Source: an uncultured Oscillibacter sp. | GTDB lineage: Bacteria > Bacillota > Clostridia > Oscillospirales > Oscillospiraceae | DNA: 11,791 bases | Direction of reading: 5' to 3' | Assembly (NCBI GenBank): GCA_910587875.1 | Contig: CAJUOD010000089.1 | Location: 1 to 11,791, forward strand | Shown: positions 1 through 6,671 of the stretch, one piece after another | Position numbering within the stretch: the stretch's first letter is position 1 | How the letters are laid out: each line of letters starts with the position of its first letter | Position numbers and translations under genes: made by a program | Notes under the pieces: model-generated | Told to the model about the DNA's origin: nothing | Seen by the model: the letters and a program-made list of their open reading frames with translations, nothing else | Database searches by the model: none

Positions 1-7
1 TGAAGAT

Positions 8-1018
8 ATGAAAAGCGTAACTCTGAAGGATGTCGCCAAGGCTGCCGGTGTGTCCTACGCCACCGTTTCCCGGGCCCTTTCCGGAAGCCACCAGATCGGA
101 AACGACACCCGGGAACGCATCATCAAGCTCTGCGACGAGATGGGCTACACCACCAACTACGTGGCCCGCTCCATGGTGACCAAGCGCACCGGGCTCATCG
201 GGCTGGTGGTCCCCTCCATTGACAACCAGTTCATGTCCGAGCTGGCCTACTACGCCGAGATGTGCGCCCGGGGCCACGGCTACAACATCATGCTCTGCAA
301 CTCCGGGCCGGACCTGAAGCAGGAGAAGACCGTGGTGAAGCTCCTCCTCAGCCGCCAGGTGGACGGCATCCTCATCGTCCCCCAGAGCCCCAAGACCTAT
401 GAGAACATCCGGGCCTACACGGACCAGGTGCCCACGGTCTTCCTCAGCGAAAACCTCCGGGACCAGCCCCAGAGCTACGTGGCCGTGGACAACAGCCGGG
501 GAACCTATATCGGCACCAAGTACCTCTACGACCTGGGCCACCGGGACATCCTCTACTTCGGCCGCCGCCACACCACCACCCACCAGTTCCGGGCGGAGGG
601 CTACATCCGGGCCTGCCGGGAGCTGGGTCTGACCCCCCGGTTCTTCAACAGCGAGTTCTCCCGCTCCTCCATCAACAACGGCTACCAGCTGGCCAAGGAG
701 CTCTTTGCCAAGCCCATCGACTACTCCGCCATCTTCGCCTCCACGGACTCCAACGCCCTAGGCGTCTTGAAGGCGGCGGACGACGCCCATATCAGCATCC
801 CGGGGCAGCTGAGCCTCATCGGCTTCGACAACATCTCCTCCACCGCCCTGCCCCGCATCGAGCTGACCACCATGGAGCAGCCCAAGAAGGACATGGCCGT
901 CCAGGCGGTGGATATGCTCCGGGACAAGATCGAGAACGGCACCCAGGGCTACGTCCACCAGATCCTGATGCCCACGCTGATCAAGCGCAGCACCTGCCGG
1001 GACCTGCACACGGCATAA
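8..1018 (+). CDS. LacI-family transcriptional regulator
   Basis: A 336-residue DNA-binding regulator, expected to repress or control sugar-use genes by binding an operator and releasing it when a small ligand binds. The N-terminus is a standard LacI helix-turn-helix at residues 5-24 (TLKDVAKAAGVSYATVSRAL). A hinge follows near residues 49-57 (NYVARSM), with Met where Leu is usual. A periplasmic-binding-protein-like effector domain starts at about residue 61 (TGLIGLVVPS) and runs to the end, with the typical QVDGILIVP and STDSNALGVLKA segments. Length is normal for the family. The start fits the usual LacI N-terminus, but only seven bases lie upstream in the window, so its ribosome binding site cannot be judged. 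The next genes on the same strand are a PHP hydrolase and a PfkB kinase, so a sugar or sugar-phosphate effector is inferred. No specific ligand can be named. Confidence 0.93.
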   Translation: MKSVTLKDVAKAAGVSYATVSRALSGSHQIGNDTRERIIKLCDEMGYTTNYVARSMVTKRTGLIGLVVPSIDNQFMSELAYYAEMCARGHGYNIMLCNSGPDLKQEKTVVKLLLSRQVDGILIVPQSPKTYENIRAYTDQVPTVFLSENLRDQPQSYVAVDNSRGTYIGTKYLYDLGHRDILYFGRRHTTTHQFRAEGYIRACRELGLTPRFFNSEFSRSSINNGYQLAKELFAKPIDYSAIFASTDSNALGVLKAADDAHISIPGQLSLIGFDNISSTALPRIELTTMEQPKKDMAVQAVDMLRDKIENGTQGYVHQILMPTLIKRSTCRDLHTA

Positions 1019-1038
1019 ATCGCGACCATATAGAAACA

Positions 1039-1054
1039 GGGGGCCCGGGCCCCC
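1039..1054. repeat. 16-bp perfect palindrome between regulator and hydrolase
   Basis: GGGGGCCCGGGCCCCC is a perfect dyad lying 21 bases after the regulator's stop codon and 25 bases before the hydrolase start. As RNA it could form a six-pair GC stem with a CCGG loop. No T-run follows on either strand, so it is not a normal intrinsic terminator. It may be an mRNA-stabilising hairpin, a partial attenuator or a protein-binding dyad. Confidence 0.5.
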
Positions 1055-1079
1055 ATCATGAAAGAGGGAATTGTTTACT

Positions 1080-1808
1080 ATGAACGGCTACCGCTACGAC
1101 CCCCACACCCACACCGCCGAAACCAGCCGCTGCGGCCACCTCTACGCCGCCGACGTGGTGGACCGCTACGTCCGCAACGGCTTCACCGGCCTGGTGGTGA
1201 CGGATCACCTGCACCCGGAGTATCTCTCCCGCATCGACACGGAGCACAACTGGGATAAGGTGATGGACCACTATCTCGGCGGCTACCACGCCTCCAAGCG
1301 CCGGGGCGACGAGGTGGGCCTGGACGTCATCCTGGGGGCGGAGCTCCGCTTCCCGGAGAATGACAACGACTACCTGGTCTACGGCATCGACGAGCAATGG
1401 CTCCGCTCCAACCCCTACATCTGCTGCATGAGCGCCCAGGAGTTCTTTGACAAGTACCACGACCAGGTGCTGATCATCCACGCCCACCCCTTCCGCAAGG
1501 GCAGCGCCCCGGTCCAGGAGACCGCCGTCCACGGGGCGGAAATTATCAACGGAAACCCCCGGCACGAAAACAACAACGACAAGGCGTTGGCCCTCTGCCG
1601 CCGCCACCCGGAGTATTACCGCCTGGCCGGGTCCGACACCCACCGGGACGGAGACGAGGCCCGGACCGCCGTCATCCTCCCCGAGCGGGTCCACGACTCC
1701 TTCGCCTACAAGCGCATCATTGAGAGCAAGCGATTCCACCTCTGGAGCCCCGCGTTCCAGGAATTCGTGGAGGCCGACGAGGCCATTCGGAAGGAGGAAG
1801 CGAAATGA
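1080..1808 (+). CDS. PHP-domain metal-dependent hydrolase (probable phosphoesterase)
   Basis: A 242-residue protein of the polymerase-and-histidinol-phosphatase (PHP) superfamily, which uses a cluster of two or three metal ions to hydrolyse phosphate esters. The metal-ligand set looks complete: H9 and H11 (DPHTHT), D42-H43 (VVTDHLH), E88 (LGAELRF), H134 and H136 (IIHAHPF) and D186/H188 (AGSDTHRDG). It has no transmembrane segment or signal peptide, so it is cytoplasmic. The ATG at 1080 was chosen over an in-frame TTG at 1071 because AGAGGGA (1063-1069) sits about ten bases before the ATG but almost touches the TTG. The stop overlaps the PfkB kinase start (ATGA), indicating translational coupling. 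The substrate is unknown. Histidinol phosphate is possible from the family, but no other histidine gene is present, and a sugar phosphate fits the neighbours better (inference). Confidence 0.85.
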   Translation: MNGYRYDPHTHTAETSRCGHLYAADVVDRYVRNGFTGLVVTDHLHPEYLSRIDTEHNWDKVMDHYLGGYHASKRRGDEVGLDVILGAELRFPENDNDYLVYGIDEQWLRSNPYICCMSAQEFFDKYHDQVLIIHAHPFRKGSAPVQETAVHGAEIINGNPRHENNNDKALALCRRHPEYYRLAGSDTHRDGDEARTAVILPERVHDSFAYKRIIESKRFHLWSPAFQEFVEADEAIRKEEAK

Positions 1809-2686
1809 GCCAGTTCAACACCCTGATTATCGGAGAAATCGCCCAGGACACCAACGTGGACTATGACGGAACCACCGTCCAGGCCATCGGCGGAGCCGTG
1901 TACTACTCCGGCTTCGCCGCCGCCAACATGGGGCACAAGACCGCCGTCCTGCCCAAGGCGGACACGGCCCAGGTGGACTTGAAAGCCGCCTTTGCCGCCG
2001 CCCCCAATGTGACGGTATTCCCCCTGCACAGCGTCCACTCCTTCGTCACCAAGAACGTCTACCACACCCCGGACCGGGAGCGCCGGACCTCCACCGTGGA
2101 CAGCAAGATCGACCCCTACCGGCCCGAGGAGGTCCCGGCGGAGATCGACGCGAAAATCTGGCACCTGGCGGGCCTTGTGGGCGGGGACATCCCCGACGAA
2201 TTCCTCCCCTTCGCCGCCAAGAAGGCCATGCTGGCCATCGACGTGCAGTGCATGCTCCGCTGGGAGGAGAACGGCGGCATGGTCTACCGGGACTGGGCGG
2301 CCAAGAAAGAGCTCCTCCCCTATGTCCGCTTCCTGAAGACCGACGCCGCCGAGGCGGAGATCCTGACGGGTCTTACGGACCGGGTGGAGGCCGCCAAGGT
2401 CCTCTACGGCTGGGGAGCCAAGGAAATCCTCATCACCCACAACACAGAGGTTCTGGTCTACGACGGCAAGGAGATCTACACCTGCCCCATCAAGGCCCGG
2501 AGCCTGGGGGGCCGCACCGGCCGGGGGGACACCACCTTCGCCTGCTACATCAACGAGCGGCTGACCCAGGACATCCCCACCGCCCTCCAGACCGCCACGG
2601 CGCTGGTCTCCCTGAAGATGGAGACCCCGGGCCCCTACATGGGCACCCGTGCCGACGTGGACGCGTACATCAAAGAGTTCTATTAA
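1805..2686 (+). CDS. PfkB/ribokinase-family carbohydrate kinase
   Basis: A 293-residue ATP-dependent kinase of the PfkB (ribokinase) family, expected to phosphorylate a sugar, polyol or nucleoside in the cytoplasm. The N-terminal substrate side has the usual Gly-rich AIGGAVYYSGFAAANMG (residues 27-43). The middle has KTDAAEAEILTG (178-189), corresponding to the family's N/D-x-x-E region. The C-terminal signature is GGRTGRGDTTFACYINERL (235-253), where D242 is the expected catalytic base in the anion-hole motif; Arg replaces the common Ala of GAGD. Length is a little short of ribokinase but normal for the family. The start follows AAGGAGGAAG (1791-1800) closely and overlaps the PHP gene stop by four bases, so the two are one translational unit. 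The specific sugar cannot be read from the sequence. The gene ends just before a strong terminator. Confidence 0.87.
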   Translation: MSQFNTLIIGEIAQDTNVDYDGTTVQAIGGAVYYSGFAAANMGHKTAVLPKADTAQVDLKAAFAAAPNVTVFPLHSVHSFVTKNVYHTPDRERRTSTVDSKIDPYRPEEVPAEIDAKIWHLAGLVGGDIPDEFLPFAAKKAMLAIDVQCMLRWEENGGMVYRDWAAKKELLPYVRFLKTDAAEAEILTGLTDRVEAAKVLYGWGAKEILITHNTEVLVYDGKEIYTCPIKARSLGGRTGRGDTTFACYINERLTQDIPTALQTATALVSLKMETPGPYMGTRADVDAYIKEFY

Positions 2687-2697
2687 GGTTATATATG

Positions 2698-2731
2698 ACA
2701 AGGGCCCCCGGCAGAAGCCGGGGGCCCTTGT
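2698..2731. terminator. Bidirectional intrinsic terminator between convergent genes
   Basis: A 15-bp perfect stem (2698-2712 pairing with 2717-2731, core GGGCCCCCGGC / GCCGGGGGCCC) closes an AGAA loop. It is followed by TT on the plus strand and preceded by AT-rich sequence serving as a weak U-tract on the minus strand. It lies 11 bases after the kinase stop, and its right edge is one base from the end of the convergent acetyltransferase gene, so it probably ends both transcripts. Confidence 0.85.
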
Positions 2732-2732
2732 T

Positions 2733-4136
2733 TCATACTAATTTCTCAAAGTAGAAGAAGGTCTCGTCCTCCCCGTGCCGCCGCATACAGGCGGAGAGCA
2801 TCTTATAGGACGCCTCGTTCTCCTTATAGCACTTGGCGAACACCCGGCCCAGGTGGAGCTTGTACAGCCCCCACTCCGCCGCCGCCGTGAAGGCCTCCAC
2901 GCCGTAGCCGTGCCCGGAGTAGGCCTTGTCAATGCGGCAGCCCAGCTCCGCGCCGCCCCGGCAGTCGAAGTTGTAGAGCACCGCCTCGCCGATGAGCTTC
3001 CCCTCCAGCCGGACGGCGAAGTTCACCGCCAGGCGGTTCTCAAAGTCCCGCTTGGCAACCTCATAGAAGCTCCGCTCCTCCACGGGGCCCCCCAGGCCGC
3101 CCACATCGTCATAGCCCCACCAGCGGTTCCGCTCCTGGTCCAATACCAGGGCGTTGTAGGCGGGAATGTCCTGCTCCGTCAAGGCGGAGAGGGTCAGCCG
3201 GGCCGTCTCCACCCTGGGAATCTCCGTGATGTGGCGCATCAGCTCGTTCATGGGCTCAAAGCGGTACTTGGGAGCCAGCTTGGCGGGACCGTACTGGAGC
3301 TTGGAGGTCCGCAGGCCCTTGTCCGCCGCGTCGTCCTCCCGGTCAATCCACTGGCAGTTCCCCCCGAAGGCCAGGGCGAAGGCCTGGACAAAGGCAGGAT
3401 ACACGCCGGTGTAGGAGTACAGCGCCTTTTCAATGTGGATGATCAGGGTGTCCCCGCAGCGCTCCGCCAGGGCCAGGGCGATGAGCTTGTCCCCGTCGAA
3501 CATGCCCCCTCCGATGAACCAGGGCTTCCCCGCCAGCTTCAGCATCTTCTTAGCCAGCTTCAGCTCGTCCAGGGCCTTGGCGTTGTCCCCCTTGGGGAAC
3601 TCCGCCTCGTAGTCCTGCCAGAACCGCTCTACCGCGTCCATATTCGCCGCCGTCAGGGGCCGGACCTCCGCCTCGGGCCACTGGGCCCGGAATTTCTTGA
3701 TGTGGTTCCGCTGTCCGGAGTAGCGCCGCCCGGTGAAATACTGGAGGTCCTCCCGGTAGTACACGTAGTCCCGCCAGGTGCGGATGTCGCTGACCCGGAC
3801 ATAGGGGTAGCGGCTCAGCACCTTCGCCGCCAGGTGCTCCGGCACCATGGAGATGACGGGCAGCTGCCCCGCCTCCAGGCAGTACTGCTCAATGGCCCGC
3901 AGGGCCTCGTCCACGTCCCCCTCCGGCCCGGGGACGGGGTAGTCGAAGTTCCACCCGCCCGCATCCCGGTTGCGGACCACCAGGCAACCCGCGATCTCCG
4001 CCCAGGCGGGGTGGAGCACCTTCTTCCACATGAGCTTGGTACCCAGGGAGTACTCGCACAGGCCGTAATCGCAGTTCTTGTAATAGCGCCGCAGCTTTGC
4101 GCCGTCCTGTTTTGTCACCGGTTTAAACTGTTGCAT
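2733..4136 (-). CDS. DUF2156 (phosphatidylglycerol lysyltransferase C-terminal-like) / GNAT acetyltransferase fusion
   Basis: A 467-residue two-part protein. Residues 1 to about 295 match the DUF2156 / LPG-synthase C-terminal style, itself a tandem GNAT-like fold, with hallmark stretches YFTGRRYSGQRNHIKKF (133-149) and GLRTSKLQYGPAKLAPKY (274-291). Residues about 310-467 form a separate RimJ/RimL-like GNAT domain. It opens with ETARLTLSALTEQDIPAY, has an acetyl-CoA loop at YSGHGYGVEAF (406-416), and NEASYKMLSA (440-449) near the end. No membrane segments are visible, unlike full MprF proteins, so it is likely cytoplasmic and may acylate or aminoacylate a small molecule, peptide or protein (inference). 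The start at 4136 is preferred: AAGG lies nine bases upstream. An in-frame ATG at 4145 abuts that same AAGG and would add three residues. It converges on the PfkB kinase and is divergent from the symporter. The substrate is unknown. Confidence 0.82.
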   Translation of the reverse strand: MQQFKPVTKQDGAKLRRYYKNCDYGLCEYSLGTKLMWKKVLHPAWAEIAGCLVVRNRDAGGWNFDYPVPGPEGDVDEALRAIEQYCLEAGQLPVISMVPEHLAAKVLSRYPYVRVSDIRTWRDYVYYREDLQYFTGRRYSGQRNHIKKFRAQWPEAEVRPLTAANMDAVERFWQDYEAEFPKGDNAKALDELKLAKKMLKLAGKPWFIGGGMFDGDKLIALALAERCGDTLIIHIEKALYSYTGVYPAFVQAFALAFGGNCQWIDREDDAADKGLRTSKLQYGPAKLAPKYRFEPMNELMRHITEIPRVETARLTLSALTEQDIPAYNALVLDQERNRWWGYDDVGGLGGPVEERSFYEVAKRDFENRLAVNFAVRLEGKLIGEAVLYNFDCRGGAELGCRIDKAYSGHGYGVEAFTAAAEWGLYKLHLGRVFAKCYKENEASYKMLSACMRRHGEDETFFYFEKLV

Positions 4137-4217
4137 AAGTCCCATCCTTAAGTCTCATTCTGTAATGGCGGTATCTTTTAGCATAGCACGCCGCGCGGTT
4201 TTTAACTGTTGCATAAG
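4120..4217. repeat. Direct duplication of the acetyltransferase start region
   Basis: AACTGTTGCATAAG occurs at 4126-4139 and again at 4204-4217, each preceded by a similar GGTTT(T/A)-rich stretch. On the minus strand both copies read CTTATGCAACAGTT. The downstream copy is the start of the acetyltransferase gene (ATG CAA CAG). The upstream copy opens a 19-codon frame (4214-4155, MQQLKTARRAMLKDTAITE) ending in TGA before the real start. That short frame has no visible ribosome binding site and probably marks an old duplication or a displaced start. Confidence 0.55.
4180..4188 (-). promoter_or_regulatory. Candidate extended -10 promoter for the acetyltransferase gene
   Basis: On the minus strand TGC-TATGCT (TATGCT at 4185-4180) is a good extended -10 element. 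Its likely transcription start near 4173 gives a leader of about 37 nt to the ATG at 4136. The -35 position (CAGTTA around 4208-4203) is poor, which an extended -10 can tolerate. This is inferred from sequence only. Confidence 0.4.
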
Positions 4218-4334
4218 CATCTGACGCCGTCTCTTTTTGTGAGGTTTGTATAGAAAGCCACAGCACATCAAAGTGTGAAATGGACAATTTTCCATCTAGT
4301 AAAAACATTTTGTAAATTTTTTCCCCGGTTTTTC

Positions 4335-4363
4335 TTGACGAATGGCCTTGGGTATAGTATAGT
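4335..4363 (+). promoter_or_regulatory. Sigma-A promoter of the symporter gene
   Basis: TTGACG (4335-4340), 17-bp spacer, TATAGT (4358-4363) is close to the vegetative consensus, and AT-rich sequence lies upstream. The transcription start should fall near 4370, leaving a leader of only about 28 nt before the GTG start, too short for a riboswitch. An imperfect 14-bp dyad (TGGACAATTTTCCA, 4281-4294) about 40 bp upstream of the -35 could be an operator, but this is weak. Confidence 0.78.
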
Positions 4364-4397
4364 TTGTTCATATTCACCGATTAAAGGAGGAATTTTT

Positions 4398-5945
4398 GTG
4401 GAGAATGAGAGAGGTTCCTGGGGGAGTAACTTAGGCTTCCTGATGGCCGCCATCGGCTCCGCCGTTGGCCTGGGCAACATCTGGGGGTTCCCCTACAAAA
4501 TGGGCAAGTCCGGCGGCTTCGCGTTCCTGATCATCTATGTGCTGCTGGCCATCTTCGTGGGCTTCAGCATCATGATGGCCGAGCTGGCCATGGGCCGGAA
4601 GACCGGCAAAGGCACCATCGGCGCGTACCACGCCCTGTCCGCCCGCTTCAAGTGGGTGGGCTGGCTGGCGGTGTTCTCTCCCTTCGTCATCCTGAGCTTC
4701 TACACGGTTCTGGGCGGCTACTGCATTGAGTATATGTCCCTGAACCTGAGCAACCTGGCCTTTGGCGGAGCCGAGGTCAAGGCCGGCGCGGACCTGTTCG
4801 GCGCCATGCTGACCAACCCCTTCGGCTGCGTCATGTTCACCTTCCTGTTCATGATCATCTGCTACCTCATCAACCGGGGCGGCATCTCCGGGGGCATTGA
4901 GAAATTCAACAACATCGGCATGCCTGCCCTCTTTGTGATGCTGGTCATCATCATCATCCGGTCCGTCACCCTGCCCGGCGCGGCGGAGGGCCTGAAGTTC
5001 ATGTTCCTCCCCGGCTACGCGGTGGAAGCGGGCTTCATTGAGTCGGCACCCCGGCTCATCTCCGTTCTGGCCACCGCCGGCGGGCAGATGTTCTTCTCCC
5101 TGTCCCTGGCCATGGGCATCACCATCACCTACGGCTCCTACATGAAAAAGGAGCAGAACATTGTGAAGAACTCCGTGGTCGTGGTCTTCGCGGACACCCT
5201 GGTGGCCATCATGGCGGGCATCGCCGTCATCCCCGCCGCCGTGGCGACCTACGGACCCAGCGCCACCCTCAGCGGCCCCAAGCTGCTGTTCATCACTCTG
5301 CAGGACGTGTTCCAGGCCATGGGCTCCATCGGCCCCCTGTTCGGCGTGATCTTCTACCTGTTCGTGCTGGTGGCCGCCATCTCCTCCGCCATCGCTCTGA
5401 TTGAGGTGGTCGTCACCTTCCTGCTGGACCATGCGGAAAGCAAGGGCAAGCAGGGCAACCGCTCTAAGGTCGTGTTCTGGGTCTGCGTCGCCATCATGGT
5501 CGAGGCCGCCCTGGTGGCCGTGGACGGCCTGGGCAGCAACGGCGTGTGGGTGCCCTTCCAGAAGATGATCGGCATCGGCCCCTGGAACGACTGCTGGCTG
5601 GACTTCATGGACGCCTTCTCCGAGGGCTTGGCTATGCCCGCGGGCGCCCTGATCATGAGCATCATGATCGGCTGGGAGCTGCGGACCAAGCCCATCACCG
5701 ACGAGATTCACCACGGCGCGGAGCAGATCCACTGGCTGAACAAGTTCATGGACATCTGCCTGAAGTTCATCGTCCCCGTGGCCATGGCCTTCATCCTGGG
5801 CGGCCAGATCGGCGACTTCTTCACCATGGATGCCGCGACCCAGGGCGAGAGCGTGTACTATATCGGCTATGTCATCGGCGCGGTGATCCTGCTGGTGTCC
5901 TGGCTGGTGGCCATCAACTCTCCCAAGCGGAAGGAGAAGCTGTAA
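4398..5945 (+). CDS. Sodium:neurotransmitter symporter (NSS) family transporter
   Basis: A 515-residue membrane protein of the LeuT-fold NSS family, expected to import an amino acid or related compound with Na+. About twelve hydrophobic segments are visible, including broken TM1 (residues 13-35, AIGSAVGLGNIWGFPY), TM6 (GGQMFFSLSLAMGITITYGSY) and TM8 (FVLVAAISSAIALIE). The N-terminus aligns residue for residue with LeuT as I recall it: R5 and W8 of the inner gate, A22 and N27 of the Na1 site and G26 are kept. The Na2-type Ser pair in TM8 is also present. At position 30, where LeuT and most relatives have the outer-gate Arg, this protein has Gly. The GTG at 4398 is chosen because AAAGGAGG (4383-4390) precedes it at ideal spacing. 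An upstream in-frame ATG at 4275 would lie before the promoter. The substrate is not predictable. Confidence 0.9.
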   Translation: MENERGSWGSNLGFLMAAIGSAVGLGNIWGFPYKMGKSGGFAFLIIYVLLAIFVGFSIMMAELAMGRKTGKGTIGAYHALSARFKWVGWLAVFSPFVILSFYTVLGGYCIEYMSLNLSNLAFGGAEVKAGADLFGAMLTNPFGCVMFTFLFMIICYLINRGGISGGIEKFNNIGMPALFVMLVIIIIRSVTLPGAAEGLKFMFLPGYAVEAGFIESAPRLISVLATAGGQMFFSLSLAMGITITYGSYMKKEQNIVKNSVVVVFADTLVAIMAGIAVIPAAVATYGPSATLSGPKLLFITLQDVFQAMGSIGPLFGVIFYLFVLVAAISSAIALIEVVVTFLLDHAESKGKQGNRSKVVFWVCVAIMVEAALVAVDGLGSNGVWVPFQKMIGIGPWNDCWLDFMDAFSEGLAMPAGALIMSIMIGWELRTKPITDEIHHGAEQIHWLNKFMDICLKFIVPVAMAFILGGQIGDFFTMDAATQGESVYYIGYVIGAVILLVSWLVAINSPKRKEKL

Positions 5946-5983
5946 GAACAGTCTTCCCGGAAGAAAACCATCCTAGCCTCAAG

Positions 5984-6014
5984 ACGGGCGGAGCTTCGGC
6001 TCCGCTCGTTTTTT
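5984..6014 (+). terminator. Intrinsic terminator of the symporter gene
   Basis: An 11-bp stem (ACGGGCGGAGC at 5984-5994, GCTCCGCTCGT at 5999-6009, one G-T pair) closes a TTCG tetraloop and runs into six T residues (6009-6014). It starts 38 bases after the symporter stop and is a textbook plus-strand intrinsic terminator. Confidence 0.9.
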
Positions 6015-6043
6015 GGCCGACGGGTTTTTCCCACGTCAGCCAA
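6013..6043. repeat. Second hairpin after the terminator, in the Nudix gene tail
   Basis: TTGGCCGAC (6013-6021) pairs with GTCAGCCAA (6035-6043), with an inner GGG/CCC pair and a T5 loop. It lies 24 bases past the Nudix stop on the minus strand. No T-run follows on either strand, so it may be a 3'-end stabilising hairpin for the Nudix mRNA rather than a terminator. Confidence 0.4.
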
Positions 6044-6067
6044 ATCCGCAAGCGCTCCCCGCCGGCT

Positions 6068-6535
6068 TCAATCCAGGGGCCTGCCGTTCAGCGCCGACGA
6101 GGCCAGCCGGTCTCCCTCGTAGCGGAGCTTCAGGGAGAAGAAGGGCGCGTCCTCGTCCAGGAGGCGGAGGAAGATCTTGTCCCCCTCCCAGAGGGGCAGG
6201 GACAGGAGGTCCGCCTTCTTGATCCATTGAAGCTCCCCCTCGTCGCAGGGGTGGGGCGTCCCCGTCCAGGCGGAGGCGGTGAAGAGGTGCATGTACTCCG
6301 TGGGGGCCTGGTCGGAGACAAAGGTCACGAGGCCCCGATAGCGGTACTCCGTCAGCGTCAGGCCCGTCTCCTCAAAGCACTCCCGGAGGACGCAGTCCTC
6401 GGGGCTCTCCCCGTCCTGGAATTTGCCCCCCACGCCGATCCACTTCCCCTGGTTCACGTCGTGGTCCTTCTTCACCCGGTGGAGCATCAGGTACTCGTCT
6501 CCCCGCTCCAGGTAGCACAGGGTGGAATACAGCAT
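6068..6535 (-). CDS. Nudix hydrolase, MutT/MTH1-like (probable 8-oxo-dGTP diphosphatase)
   Basis: A 155-residue Nudix enzyme that would hydrolyse a nucleoside diphosphate linked to another group, most likely oxidised nucleotides. The Nudix box is complete at residues 37-59 (G-x5-E-x7-RE-x2-EE-x-GL), with R51, E52, E55 and E56 present and Cys in one hydrophobic position. The preceding KWIGVGGKFQDGE matches the 8-oxo-dGTPase style (GKWNGxGGKxxxGE) seen in MTH1-like members, so nucleotide-pool cleaning is favoured over other substrates. The ATG at 6535 is chosen because AAAGGAGA (6550-6543) precedes it by seven bases. An upstream in-frame ATG at 6574 lies almost at the predicted transcription start. 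The gene is divergent from the SLOG gene and convergent with the symporter. Confidence 0.86.
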   Translation of the reverse strand: MLYSTLCYLERGDEYLMLHRVKKDHDVNQGKWIGVGGKFQDGESPEDCVLRECFEETGLTLTEYRYRGLVTFVSDQAPTEYMHLFTASAWTGTPHPCDEGELQWIKKADLLSLPLWEGDKIFLRLLDEDAPFFSLKLRYEGDRLASSALNGRPLD

Positions 6536-6576
6536 CGCCCTCTCTCCTTTCCGCGGCGGCGCGCCGCCTGCCATTC

Positions 6577-6582
6577 ATTATA
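6577..6582 (-). promoter_or_regulatory. Candidate -10 element of the Nudix gene
   Basis: The minus strand has a perfect TATAAT at 6582-6577, 41 bases before the Nudix start. The -35 position is pyrimidine-rich (TTTTCT) and weak. The leader contains a 14-bp perfect palindrome GGCGGCGCGCCGCC (6555-6568) directly before the ribosome binding site. Confidence 0.5.
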
Positions 6583-6608
6583 CTCCTCCCGGCCGGAAAA
6601 GAAAAGGC

Positions 6609-6637
6609 TTTACATTTCAGAACGAATGTTCTATACT
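6609..6637 (+). promoter_or_regulatory. Sigma-A promoter of the SLOG gene
   Basis: TTTACA (6609-6614), 17-bp spacer, TATACT (6632-6637) is a good vegetative promoter ending 34 bases before the SLOG start codon. Its spacer contains a LexA-type dyad. Confidence 0.78.
6620..6631. promoter_or_regulatory. LexA (SOS) operator in the SLOG promoter
   Basis: GAAC-GAAT-GTTC is a perfect match to the Firmicutes LexA/DinR half-site pair GAAC-N4-GTTC. It is flanked by A and T, extending the dyad to AGAAC/GTTCT. It lies wholly between the -35 and -10 boxes, the ideal place for a repressor to block RNA polymerase. This predicts that the SLOG gene is induced by DNA damage. Confidence 0.75.
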
Positions 6638-6671
6638 AGTGATACGACACTGCCGGGAGAGGAGGTGCCCC

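Noticed and set aside
1029..1034. TATAGA as a -10 for the PHP-PfkB genes
   Set aside because: No -35 lies at the right distance (GCACAC there). Read-through from the LacI gene is simpler.
4275..4397. 41-residue N-terminal extension of the symporter starting at ATG 4275
   Set aside because: It spans the promoter at 4335-4363, and the GTG at 4398 has an ideal ribosome binding site and aligns exactly with the LeuT N-terminus.
6522..6671. 50-residue N-terminal extension of the SLOG protein
   Set aside because: It crosses both divergent promoters and the LexA box. The family begins at the FTGHRP region just after the ATG at 6672.
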